A program made the translations under genes and the position numbers. This document shows, piece by piece, positions 42,184-51,074 of a stretch of DNA of 64,000 nucleotides. The notes beneath the pieces are model-generated. The model made no database searches, was not told the origin of the DNA, and was given only the letters and a program-made list of their open reading frames with translations. Each line of letters opens with the position of its first letter. Position 1 is the first letter of the stretch. The DNA is taken from positions 1 through 64,000 of the forward strand of contig SAQG01000018.1 in the NCBI GenBank assembly GCA_004020315.1. The letters run 5' to 3'. Origin of the DNA: Mesorhizobium sp. (lineage in GTDB: Bacteria > Pseudomonadota > Alphaproteobacteria > Rhizobiales > Rhizobiaceae).

Positions 42184-43827
42184 CTAATGCTCGATCGGTC
42201 CTTTCGGCATGACGATCGCGGTGCCGGCGGTTGTCGGACGCTCGATCATGCGGCGGACGCGCGGCGGCTCGTCGCCGCTGTGCAGCGCTCGTAGGCGCTC
42301 GCCGATAACGGCGTCGGCATGGGTGGCCCGCTTGTTGTGGCGGATGTATTCGAGCCATGTCGGCGTGTGATAGTGCTCGATCCATATTGCGGGATTTTCG
42401 AGATCGCGCGCCAGCGTCCAGTTGCGGGCGCCGTCACGGCGGCGGATGCGGCCGCGTTCGGCCATGGTGGCTAGGAATTCCGGCACGTCCTCCTCACGGA
42501 TGATGTATTCGATCATGATGGCGATAGGGCCGCTGCGCAGCTTGAGGTCGAGCGCAAGATGCGGCTCCTTGAAACGGTTCAGCGGATCGAGGTTGAGCAC
42601 CGCCTGCTGCGGCAAGGGCAGCAAGAGGCCGATCGCGCCGCCCGCCAGCATCGTGACAGCGGCTGCGATCAGCGCGAATTCGGCGCCATGCGCATCGGCG
42701 ACGACACCCCAGATCCAGCTGCCGAGCGCGATGCCGCCGAAGGTCGCCGTCTGATAGACCGAGAGCACCCGGCCGACCACCCAGCGCGGCGTCGACATCT
42801 GCACGGTGACGTTGAAATGCGACAGCGCGATTACCCAGCAGGCGCCGCCGATGAGCAGCCCGAGCGATGTTTGCCAGGCTTGGTCGCTGACGGCCGCATT
42901 GAAGGCGCAGAGCGCAAAGCCGGCGAATGCCATGCGCACCATCGCCTCGCTGGACAGGATCTGCCGTAGCCGGACGCTGATCAGCGCGCCGCCGACGGCG
43001 CCGATGCCGAAGGCACCGAGCATGATGCCGTAGGTCAAGGCATCGCCCTTGACGACATCGCGCGCCACTAGCGGCAGCAGCGCCAGAACCGCACCGGCGC
43101 TGATGCCGAAAGCCGCACCCCTGACCAGCACCTTGCCGATATTGGGCGACATGGCGACGTAGCGCAGGCCAGCACCCATCGCCGCGCCCAGCGTCTCGCG
43201 CGGCAGTGTCGAGGCCGGCAGGTCCGGCTTCCAGCGGGCCAGCACGATAATCAGCCCGATATAGCTCAATGCGTTGGCGGCAAAGGCCGCTGCGATACCT
43301 GCGGCGGCAACGATGATGCCGCCGATTGCCGGGCCGACGCTGCGGGTCAGGTTGAAGCCCAAGGAATTGAGCGCGACGGCAGCCGGCAGCTTGGCGCGCG
43401 GCACCATGTCGCCGACAGAAGCCTGCCATGACGGGTTGTAAAGCGCCGTGCCGCTGTTGATCAGGAAGGCGAAGGCAAGCAGCGTCCACGGCGTTATCAA
43501 GCCAAAATAGGTGAACACGGTCAGCAGAACCGAGACGACCAGCATGAAGATCTGGGCAATCAGCATGACCTTGCGCCGGTTGAAGCTGTCGGCGATCGCG
43601 CCGGCAACGAGCGCAAACAGCATGATCGGCAAGGTGGTCGAAGCCTGGACCAGCGCGACCTGGTAGGACGAGGTGGCGATCGTGGTCATCATCCAGGCGG
43701 CGCCGACGCCCTGGATCAAGCCACCGAAATTCGAAACCAGACTGGCGGACCATACGGCGCGGAAAATGCCGTGGCGGAACGGCGCCAGCGCCGAGACGCG
43801 TTCGCTGTCCGGCTCGTCGTCGATCAT
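42184..43827 (-). CDS. MFS exporter (MFS_3/EntS-like) with C-terminal monooxygenase-like domain
   Basis: 547 residues. Twelve predicted membrane helices (about 20-410) with the MFS loop motif GAIADSFNRRKVMLIAQ and NPSWQASVGDMVPR, as in the MFS_3 group. A soluble C-terminal domain of about 110 residues (IAIMIEYIIREEDVPEFLAT..WIEHYHTPTWLEYIRHNKRA) resembles a dimeric alpha-beta-barrel/antibiotic-monooxygenase fold; this fusion is a known variant of the family. It probably exports a small hydrophobic compound. The first codon at 43827 is taken as the start. It is a single gene, convergent with the coiled-coil gene. Confidence 0.87.
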   Translation of the reverse strand: MIDDEPDSERVSALAPFRHGIFRAVWSASLVSNFGGLIQGVGAAWMMTTIATSSYQVALVQASTTLPIMLFALVAGAIADSFNRRKVMLIAQIFMLVVSVLLTVFTYFGLITPWTLLAFAFLINSGTALYNPSWQASVGDMVPRAKLPAAVALNSLGFNLTRSVGPAIGGIIVAAAGIAAAFAANALSYIGLIIVLARWKPDLPASTLPRETLGAAMGAGLRYVAMSPNIGKVLVRGAAFGISAGAVLALLPLVARDVVKGDALTYGIMLGAFGIGAVGGALISVRLRQILSSEAMVRMAFAGFALCAFNAAVSDQAWQTSLGLLIGGACWVIALSHFNVTVQMSTPRWVVGRVLSVYQTATFGGIALGSWIWGVVADAHGAEFALIAAAVTMLAGGAIGLLLPLPQQAVLNLDPLNRFKEPHLALDLKLRSGPIAIMIEYIIREEDVPEFLATMAERGRIRRRDGARNWTLARDLENPAIWIEHYHTPTWLEYIRHNKRATHADAVIGERLRALHSGDEPPRVRRMIERPTTAGTAIVMPKGPIEH

Positions 43828-44098
43828 AAGTTCCGTCCCGCCTTCACGTGCCGTCTGCTTCCAGTGAATCGAGCTTCATGCCGCTATCCAAAGTAGAGCA
43901 CGGTTCCGCAAAGAGCGAACGCCTTTTCGAAGAAAGTCATGGTCCACCAACAGGATAGCGGCGGCAGAAATATGCCCGGGCGATGATTTCCTGCGTAGCC
44001 CCAGACGGGATTGTTGCAGCCGACTCCACATCAGCCTGCGTTTTACCTGAGGTATGGAGCGTTCCGGTGAGATTGCCTCCCGTTCCGTCGGACGTCTC

Positions 44099-45130
44099 TT
44101 AACGATCCTCGAATCCGGTCAGCACGCCGACGGCGTTGATGCCGATTTCCTCGACGGCATAGCCGCCTTCCATGACGAACAGCGTCGGCAGGCCGAGCTT
44201 GGCGATGCGATGGCCAATCTTGGGATAGTCGGCGCTTTTCAGCTTGAACTTGCTGATCGGGTCCTTCTCGAACGTGTCGACGCCGAGCGAGACGACAACG
44301 ACTTCGGGGGCGTAAGCCGCAAGTTTCTCGCAGGCGTCCTCCAGCGAAGCATTCCAGGCGTCCCATGTGGTGCCGAACGGCATGGGATGGTTGACATTGA
44401 AGCCTTCGCCGGGCCCGGAGCCGCGCTCGTCGGCATGGCCAAGGAAGAACGGATATTCGGTCATCGGGTCGCCATGCAGGTTCAGCACCTGCACGTCGCC
44501 GCGGCTGTAGAAGATCTCCTGCGTGCCGTTGCCGTGATGGTAATCGACATCGAGGATCGAGACGCGCTTGGCCCCCTGGTCGCGGAACCATTGCGCGGCA
44601 ACCGCGGCGTTGTTGATGTAGCAATAGCCGCCCATGAAGGCAGCACCGGCATGATGGCCGGGCGGGCGGCAGAGCGCGAAGGCTGATATCTCGCCGTCCT
44701 TGACCAGGGCGGCCGCAGTCAGCGCCACATCATAGGACGACTTGATCGCCTCCCAGGTGCCTTTGACGAAGGCGGCACCGCCGTCGAAGGAGTAAAAGCC
44801 AAGCAGCGCATCGATGGTTTGGGGGCGCACATCGCCGCGCAGGCCGCGCGTCGGCCAAGTAAAGGGGAGGGCCGAGCCCGTCCGGCCCGACTCTTCCCAG
44901 AGCGGCCATACGGTCGGCAGGAAATCGATGTAGTCGCTAGTATGGACTCTCCTGGCGGCGGCGAGGTCGTGGGTCTCGGGTGGCAGGATCGGGCCGAGCT
45001 TTTCGCTCTCCACCCTCGCCTTGATGAACTCGGCGCGCGAGGGCTTCTCGAAGGCCGGTACGATGGCGCCCGAAATGAGTTCGAAATTGCCGGCATGGCC
45101 GGCGTGGAGAGGGGAGAAAACTGTCTTCAT
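44099..45130 (-). CDS. Acetylpolyamine amidohydrolase-like (histone deacetylase family)
   Basis: 343 residues starting MKTVFSPLHAGHAGNFELIS. Zinc deacetylase motifs: CRPPGHHAGAAFMGGYCYIN (tandem catalytic His), DVDYHHGNGTQEIFY (zinc Asp and His), SLGVDTFEKDPISKFKL (zinc Asp), VMEGGYAVEEIG (the Tyr that stabilises the transition state). The N-terminal 90 residues with GALVP/PFE-type pattern and WP loop match the acetylpolyamine-hydrolase branch (Mycoplana AphA) rather than histone-type enzymes. It would remove acetyl groups from acetylated polyamines. It is divergent from the amidohydrolase/Pot-like locus. Confidence 0.88.
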   Translation of the reverse strand: MKTVFSPLHAGHAGNFELISGAIVPAFEKPSRAEFIKARVESEKLGPILPPETHDLAAARRVHTSDYIDFLPTVWPLWEESGRTGSALPFTWPTRGLRGDVRPQTIDALLGFYSFDGGAAFVKGTWEAIKSSYDVALTAAALVKDGEISAFALCRPPGHHAGAAFMGGYCYINNAAVAAQWFRDQGAKRVSILDVDYHHGNGTQEIFYSRGDVQVLNLHGDPMTEYPFFLGHADERGSGPGEGFNVNHPMPFGTTWDAWNASLEDACEKLAAYAPEVVVVSLGVDTFEKDPISKFKLKSADYPKIGHRIAKLGLPTLFVMEGGYAVEEIGINAVGVLTGFEDR

Positions 45131-45299
45131 TTTGGCGGCCGGCTCGCTCTTCGAGTTGCGTATCTGTCATTGACGGACTGCTTTGTGGCAGAGAGTTTCA
45201 GCGCCGCCAAGAGGCATTCCAGTCCGTTATTGCGAGTGGCAGCGGACGGCTTGCCAGACGCCAATACTCTGCTAGCCTAAGCTCAAACGGGAGAAAATT

Positions 45300-46967
45300 A
45301 TGCCGCCATCGGCCGATCTGATCGTCGAGAACGCCAGCATATTGACGATGGATCCCGATACTCCCAGCGCCGAAGCCATAGCCATCAACGGGGGCGAAAT
45401 CATTGCGATCGCAGATCGCGCCACCGTGCTGGAGCACAAAGGCCCCGGCACGCGCGTCATCGACGCCGAGCGCGGCTCCGTCGTCCCCGGCTTCATCGAA
45501 GCGCATATGCATCTTTTCGCCGGCGCGGCCGAGCTCGATCACCTCCAGCTGACGGGCGTCCATGGTTTCGAGGCGCTTTGCGATGCTGTTCGCCATTATG
45601 CCGCAAAGCGGCCGGACCTGCCCATTCTGCAGGCGCAAGGCGCCGACTATACCATCCTGTCGGCGGCCGAACGGGTCAGCCGCCATCACCTCGACCGCAT
45701 CCTGCCGGACCGGCCCTTTGTCATGGCGGCGCCCGACCATCACACAATGTGGGCGAACACCAAGGCGCTGGAGCTAGCCGGCCTGCTTAGGGGCAAGCGG
45801 CTTGGTCCCGGCAATGAGATCGTCATGGGCGACGACGGGCTGGCCAGTGGCGAATTGCGTGAGGGCGAGGCCTTTGGGCCGCTGATCGCGCTGGCTGGCG
45901 AGGATCGCGTGCGGCTCGGCCTGGCCACCGGCGGCGAGCCTGACCCGAAGCCGACGCCGGCGGAGCAGGCCTCCGACCGGGCGATCATGCGCCGCGGTTT
46001 GGAATGGTGTGCCAGACACGGCATTACATCGATCCAGAACATGGATGGCAATTTGCACCAGCTCGAACTCCTGTCCGAGATCGAGGCCGAAGGCGGCTTG
46101 CTCTGCCGGGTGCAGGTGCCGTTCCACTATAAGAATTTCATGACGCTCGACATGCTCGACAAAGCCTCGGCGATGGCTGAGCGCTACAATGGCGAATGGC
46201 TGTCGTCGGGCATGGTCAAGGTGTTCTACGACGGCGTGCTCGATTCATGGACGGCGGTGATGGTCGAGCCCTACGCGGATCGTCCGGATTGGCTGGGCGA
46301 GCCGCTTTTCACGCCGCAGCAATTCATCGATCTTGCCGTGGCCGTCGACAGGCGCGGGCTGCAGATGGCGGTGCACTCGATTGGCGACGGCGCCGTGCGC
46401 GCCGTGCTCGACGGCTACGAGGCAGCGCAAAAGGCGAATGGCAGGCGCGACAGCCGGCATCGGGTCGAGCATATCGAGGTGATCACCGCCGCCGATGTGC
46501 CGCGTTTCGCAAAGCTTGGCGTCATTGCCTCGATGCAGCCGCCGCATCCGCCGGGCAGCATGGGCTTGCCGCTGGAGCCGACGGTGTCGCGCATCGGGCC
46601 CGCCCGCTGGCCGCTGAGCTATGCATGGCGGACACTGAAGAATGCCGGTGCGCGCGTCGTCTTCGCCTCCGACTGGCCGGTGTCGCCGATCGATCCGATC
46701 CTGGGCATTCAGGCGGCAATGCTGCGCAAACCATGGGCAGACAGCAATCCCGACCAGAGCTTCTCGCTGCATGAATCGCTAGTGGGCTACACGGTGGAAG
46801 GCGCCTATGCCGAGTTCATGGAGCACCGCAAGGGCCGCCTGAAGTCAGGCCTTATGGCCGATCTCGTGGTCCTTTCAGCCGACATCGAGGCGACTGCGCC
46901 GGAAGCGCTGCATACGGTGCGGCCGGTGACGACGATCTGCGGCGGCAAGATCACTTATCAGGCCTGA
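45300..46967 (+). CDS. YtcJ-type metal-dependent amidohydrolase
   Basis: 555 residues starting MPPSADLIVENASILTMDPD, with the amidohydrolase-3 layout: a beta-sandwich start, metal motif GFIEAHMHLF (HxH), AVHSIGDGAVRAVLDGYE, the conserved histidine HRVEHIEVI, and the metal-binding Asp in FASDWPVSPIDP, closing with GLMADLVVLSADIEATAPE. No signal peptide. These cytoplasmic hydrolases cut amide, ureido or ring bonds. GGGAG lies just before the ATG. It is the first of eight co-directional genes, ending 126 bases before the transporter ATPase start, and is probably part of the same catabolic unit. Confidence 0.88.
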   Translation: MPPSADLIVENASILTMDPDTPSAEAIAINGGEIIAIADRATVLEHKGPGTRVIDAERGSVVPGFIEAHMHLFAGAAELDHLQLTGVHGFEALCDAVRHYAAKRPDLPILQAQGADYTILSAAERVSRHHLDRILPDRPFVMAAPDHHTMWANTKALELAGLLRGKRLGPGNEIVMGDDGLASGELREGEAFGPLIALAGEDRVRLGLATGGEPDPKPTPAEQASDRAIMRRGLEWCARHGITSIQNMDGNLHQLELLSEIEAEGGLLCRVQVPFHYKNFMTLDMLDKASAMAERYNGEWLSSGMVKVFYDGVLDSWTAVMVEPYADRPDWLGEPLFTPQQFIDLAVAVDRRGLQMAVHSIGDGAVRAVLDGYEAAQKANGRRDSRHRVEHIEVITAADVPRFAKLGVIASMQPPHPPGSMGLPLEPTVSRIGPARWPLSYAWRTLKNAGARVVFASDWPVSPIDPILGIQAAMLRKPWADSNPDQSFSLHESLVGYTVEGAYAEFMEHRKGRLKSGLMADLVVLSADIEATAPEALHTVRPVTTICGGKITYQA

Positions 46968-47093
46968 CGGTGGCACGGGAATTGCGTTCTGAACCGACAT
47001 TCGGATGTATGCTTGCCAAGCCATGCGCCGTGTGCTGACAATCGAGTGGGAACTGGATCCGCCCTGAAGAGCGGACACAAGAATGGGGTAATC

Positions 47094-48188
47094 GTGCCGG
47101 AACAACCGGGTAAAAGTGCAATTGAAGTTCGTGGCGTCCGCAAGGTATTCGGTACCGGGGAGTCACAGGTCGCCGCTCTCGACACGGTTTCGGTGTCGAT
47201 CCGAGAAAATGAGTTCTTCACGCTGCTTGGTCCGTCCGGCTGCGGGAAGACGACGCTTCTGCGGCTGATCGCCGGTTTCGATTTCCCGAGCGCCGGCGAG
47301 ATCCTGCTGTATGGCCAGGACATCGCGCCGCTGCCGCCGTTCAAGCGGCCGGTCAATACCGTGTTCCAGAACTATGCGCTGTTCCCACATATGACGGTGG
47401 CCGAGAACATCGGCTTCGGCCTCGAAATGCTCGGCAAGCCCAAGGCCGAAGTGAAGGCGCGGGTCGCCGAGATGCTGAAGCTGGTCAAGATGGAGGCGCT
47501 CAGCAACCGCCGCACCAGCCAGATATCGGGCGGCCAGCAACAGCGCGTGGCACTGGCGCGGGCACTGGCGCCGCAGCCGAAAGTGCTGCTGCTCGACGAG
47601 CCGCTGTCGGCGCTCGACTTCAAGCTGCGCAAGGAGATGCAGATCGAGCTGAAGCGGCTGCAGCACGAGACCGGCATCACCTTCATCTTCGTCACCCACG
47701 ACCAGGAAGAAGCGCTGACAATGTCGGACCGCATTGCGGTGATGTCGTCGGGCAAGATCCTGCAGGTCGGAACGCCCTGGGACATCTATGACAAGCCGGC
47801 GGAGCGCTTCGTCGCCGACTTTATCGGCGAAACCAATTTCCTGACTGCGGCCATATCAGGCATGGGCAACGGCAAAGCACGCGCAACGCTCAAATCCGGC
47901 GCGACGATCGACGCGACCGTGGCTGAAGGCTTTCAGCCGAAGGACAATGCCACCGTGGTGGTCAGGCCGGAACATGCCAAGCTGACCAACGGCAAGGGCG
48001 ACCTGTCAGGCACGGTCGAAAACATCGTCTATTTCGGCACCGACACACACATCCATGTTCGCCTGGACAGCAGCGAGGCCTTCACCGTGCGCCAGCAGAA
48101 CACGCGCAGCGCCGGCTGCGGTTTCGAGCGGGGAGACAAGGTCGGCATTTCGATCGGCAACGACGCCGCACAAGTGCTGAGGGATTGA
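47094..48188 (+). CDS. PotA-like ABC transporter ATPase
   Basis: About 364 residues from a GTG at 47094 (GGGG upstream). Walker A GPSGCGKTT, Q-loop QNYALFPHMTV, signature SGGQQQRVALARAL, Walker B LLLDEPLSALD, switch His THDQEEALTMSD, and a C-terminal TOBE domain (about 275-360). It energises the permeases encoded next, whose first gene overlaps its stop by one base. The polyamine/opine/iron (PotA-type) subgroup is clear; the exact substrate is not. A TTG-started extension back to 47013 is rejected. Confidence 0.92.
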   Translation: MPEQPGKSAIEVRGVRKVFGTGESQVAALDTVSVSIRENEFFTLLGPSGCGKTTLLRLIAGFDFPSAGEILLYGQDIAPLPPFKRPVNTVFQNYALFPHMTVAENIGFGLEMLGKPKAEVKARVAEMLKLVKMEALSNRRTSQISGGQQQRVALARALAPQPKVLLLDEPLSALDFKLRKEMQIELKRLQHETGITFIFVTHDQEEALTMSDRIAVMSSGKILQVGTPWDIYDKPAERFVADFIGETNFLTAAISGMGNGKARATLKSGATIDATVAEGFQPKDNATVVVRPEHAKLTNGKGDLSGTVENIVYFGTDTHIHVRLDSSEAFTVRQQNTRSAGCGFERGDKVGISIGNDAAQVLRD

Positions 48189-49108
48189 TGGCGAGCGCGG
48201 AAGAAGTCGCCAAGGAAGCCGAACGCCGAGATATCCGCGATCGCTGGCTTCTGTCGGCGCCGGCACTGATCATCATCTTTCTCGCGGCGACCGGCCCGCT
48301 GCTGATCGTCGTGATCTACTCTTTCCTGACGCCGGGGCCGTATGGCGACGTGGTGTGGAAATTCTCCACGGACGGCTGGCTGTCGGTGCTGATGCAGCGT
48401 GACATCTTCGATGACACGCTGGCCTTTGCGGACGCGCATCTGTCGATCTTCTGGCGCTCGGTCAAGCTGTCGTTCCTGACGACAATCTTCACGCTGCTGT
48501 TTGGTTTCCCGACGGCCTATTTCATCGCCACCCGGCCCGCGCGACAGCGCAACATCTGGCTGTTCCTGATAACCATCCCGTTCTGGACCAATCTGCTGAT
48601 CCGCACCTTCGCCATCCAGGAGGTGATCCGCAACGAGGGCATCGTCAACACGGTGCTGATCAAGCTCGGCATCATCAGCCAGCCGATCCAGATGATGTTC
48701 ACCGATTTCGCGCTGATGGTCGGCATGACCTATGTGTATCTGCCGCTGATGGTGCTGCCGCTCTATGCCAGCATGGAAAAGATCGATTTCCGGCTAGTCG
48801 AGGCAGGTTACGACCTCTATGCCAACCGGTTTCAGGTGCTGAGGCGCGTCATCATCCCGCTGGTCAAGCCCGGCATTATCGCCGGCTCGATCCTCGTCTT
48901 CATCCCGGCGCTGGGCGCCTATGTCACCCCGCGCGTGCTCGGCGGGACGAAGAATATGATGCTAGGCAATCTGATCGAGCTGCAGTTCGGGCAAGGCCGT
49001 AACTGGCCGCTCGGCTCTGCGCTGTCGATCTCGCTGATGGCGATCGTGATGGTCGCGCTGCTCTTGTACGTCCGCTCCGTCGGGCGCCGGGGTGGCGCGC
49101 ATGGCTAG
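48188..49108 (+). CDS. PotB-like ABC transporter permease
   Basis: 306 residues. Six membrane helices, first at about 20-45 (LLSAPALIIIFLAATGPLLI), and the EAA-type cytoplasmic loop VEAGYDLYANRFQVLRRVII. SAPALIIIF and the large periplasmic loop before the ABC-permease core are typical of the PotB half. The start ATG overlaps the ATPase stop (TGATG), and the stop overlaps the next permease by 8 bases, so the genes are tightly coupled. Confidence 0.92.
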   Translation: MASAEEVAKEAERRDIRDRWLLSAPALIIIFLAATGPLLIVVIYSFLTPGPYGDVVWKFSTDGWLSVLMQRDIFDDTLAFADAHLSIFWRSVKLSFLTTIFTLLFGFPTAYFIATRPARQRNIWLFLITIPFWTNLLIRTFAIQEVIRNEGIVNTVLIKLGIISQPIQMMFTDFALMVGMTYVYLPLMVLPLYASMEKIDFRLVEAGYDLYANRFQVLRRVIIPLVKPGIIAGSILVFIPALGAYVTPRVLGGTKNMMLGNLIELQFGQGRNWPLGSALSISLMAIVMVALLLYVRSVGRRGGAHG

Positions 49109-49907
49109 CCGCTTCGACATCCGCCGGCAAACCGGCTTCACAACCATCGCAATGATCTGCTTCTTCGCGCTGTACCTGCCGATTGTCACGCTCGTCGTCT
49201 ATGCCTTCAACGCCGGCAGTTCGATCGCGATCTGGGAAGGCGTGTCGCTGCGCTGGTTCTACCAGGCCTGGAACAACGACCAGGTCGTCGATGCCTCGAT
49301 CCGGTCGCTGCAAATCGCTTCGGTCGCCGCGACTATTGCCACGATCGTCGCCACCATGGCTGCACTCGCTACGACCCGAACGAAACCCTATCCCGGCCTC
49401 GGCTTCAAATACGCCTTCATCAACCAGCCGCTGATGGTGCCGGAGATCGTCACCGCGGTGGCGCTGCTGATCTTCTTCTCTCGCATCAAGATCTGGACCG
49501 GCTATTCGGGGCTGGGCTACCTGATGGCCGCGCATACGGCCTTTTGCATTCCCTTTGCCTATCTGCCGATCCGGGCGCGGCTCGAGAACATGGATCTGTC
49601 GTTGGAGATCGCGGCGGCCGACCTCTACGCGACGCCCTGGAAGGCTTTTCGGCGCGTCACCTTTCCGCTGCTCTGGCCAGGCATCCTTGCCGGGCTGATG
49701 CTGGCCTTCGTCATCTCGCTGGACGACGTCGTCATCACCGAATTCGTCAAGTCCGGCGGCCAGGATACATTGCCAACATACATGCTCGGCCAGTTCCGGC
49801 GCGTCATCACGCCGGAAATCAACGCGATTTCGACGGTGTTCCTGCTGATCTCGATCTTGATCGTCACCGTCTTCTTTTTCATCAGCAGGAAAAAGGATCA
49901 GGAGTGA
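49101..49907 (+). CDS. PotC-like ABC transporter permease
   Basis: 268 residues. Six membrane helices, FALYLPIVTLVVYAFNAG near the N-terminus and the EAA loop EIAAADLYATPWKAFRRVTF. A C-terminal SLDDVVITEFVKSGG segment matches the PotC family. The ATG at 49101 (GGGGTGG upstream) is preferred to a GTG at 49092. The C-terminal helix ends in FFFISRKKDQE. Confidence 0.92.
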   Translation: MASRFDIRRQTGFTTIAMICFFALYLPIVTLVVYAFNAGSSIAIWEGVSLRWFYQAWNNDQVVDASIRSLQIASVAATIATIVATMAALATTRTKPYPGLGFKYAFINQPLMVPEIVTAVALLIFFSRIKIWTGYSGLGYLMAAHTAFCIPFAYLPIRARLENMDLSLEIAAADLYATPWKAFRRVTFPLLWPGILAGLMLAFVISLDDVVITEFVKSGGQDTLPTYMLGQFRRVITPEINAISTVFLLISILIVTVFFFISRKKDQE

Positions 49908-49920
49908 CAGGAGAGAAACG

Positions 49921-50955
49921 ATGAATTGGAAACTGACTGCGACGGCACTCAGCGCCGCGCTTCTCGCCTCGGCGGGTCTCGCCCGCGCCGACGGCGAACT
50001 CAACATTTACAATTGGGGCAATTACACCAACCCGGATCTCATCAAGAAGTTCGAGGAGACATATAAGGTCAACGTAACCGTCACCGATTATGATTCCAAC
50101 GACACAGCGCTGGCCAAGATCAGGCAGGGCGGCAGCGGCTTCGATATCGTGGTGCCCTCGGCGAGCTTCGTGCCGATCTGGATCGGGGAAGGGCTGCTCT
50201 TGGAGACAGAGCCGAACAAGATGGAGAACTTCAAGAACATGGATCCGAAATGGGTCGATGTTCCCTTCGATCCGGGCCGCAAATACACCGTGCCGTGGCA
50301 GTGGGGCACGACCGGCGTCACGGTCAATACCTCGGTCTATAAGGGCGACCCCAACACCTCGGCCATCTTCATGGACCCGCCGCCGGAACTGGTCGGCAAG
50401 GTCAATGTCGTGCCCGAAATGGCCGATGTCATGCATCTCGCCATCAGATATGTCGGCGGCGAGCCCTGCACCGGCGACAAGGAGGTGCTGAAGAAGGTGC
50501 GCGATGCGCTGGTGGCGGCAAAGCCGAAATGGATCTCCATGGACTACGGCACGGTCGAGAAGTTCGCCAAGGGCGACTTCGCCGCCAGCGTCGACTGGAA
50601 CGGGGCGTCCTTCCGCGCCCGCCTGCAGAACAAGGACATCGTCTACGGCTATCCGAAGGAGGGCTATCCGATCTGGATGGACAATCTCGCAGTGCTGAAG
50701 GACGCCAAGAACGTCGAAAACGCCAAGCTGTTCCAGAACTTCATCATGGATCCCAAGAACGCCGCGCTGATCTCGTCCTTCGCGCGCTACGCCAACGGCA
50801 TCAAGGGATCGGAAGCCTTCATGCCTGAGGACATGAAAACGGCGCCGGAGGTCAACATCCCCGCCGAGTTCGTCGACAAGGGCAAGTTCATGCTGAACTG
50901 CGCGCCGGAGGTGCAGGCACTCTACACCAGGATCTGGACCGAACTGCGGAAGTAA
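49921..50955 (+). CDS. PotD-like periplasmic substrate-binding protein
   Basis: 344 residues with signal peptide (MNWKLTATALSAALLASAG..ARA). The mature N-terminus GELNIYNWGNYTNPDLIKKF, then DYDSNDTALAKIRQGGSGFD and a VPWQWGTTGVTVNT core, are typical of the PotD/PotF cluster D binding proteins. Acidic and aromatic residues that would bind a cationic amine are plausible (YNWGNY, WNGASF) but not proven. AGGAGAG precedes the ATG, 13 bases after the permease. It may bind a polyamine or an amine-containing oligomer that the downstream hydrolases cleave. Confidence 0.92.
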   Translation: MNWKLTATALSAALLASAGLARADGELNIYNWGNYTNPDLIKKFEETYKVNVTVTDYDSNDTALAKIRQGGSGFDIVVPSASFVPIWIGEGLLLETEPNKMENFKNMDPKWVDVPFDPGRKYTVPWQWGTTGVTVNTSVYKGDPNTSAIFMDPPPELVGKVNVVPEMADVMHLAIRYVGGEPCTGDKEVLKKVRDALVAAKPKWISMDYGTVEKFAKGDFAASVDWNGASFRARLQNKDIVYGYPKEGYPIWMDNLAVLKDAKNVENAKLFQNFIMDPKNAALISSFARYANGIKGSEAFMPEDMKTAPEVNIPAEFVDKGKFMLNCAPEVQALYTRIWTELRK

Positions 50956-50968
50956 TCGCAGTACCTTC

Positions 50969-50994
50969 GACCCGGCAGCAATGGCTGCCGGGTC
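50969..50994 (+). terminator. Hairpin after the PotD-like gene
   Basis: A perfect 11-base stem (GACCCGGCAGC and complement, loop AATG) is followed by CTGTTT. A stable hairpin often found after binding-protein genes; probably a partial terminator or stabiliser, since the downstream gene starts 80 bases on in the same direction. Confidence 0.75.
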
Positions 50995-51074
50995 CTGTTT
51001 GAATCCATCAAGGGAATGCCTTCGACAAGAACCAACGTTGGGCTGCCGCCCGACGCGCCTGGAGTGCGCCTGCC

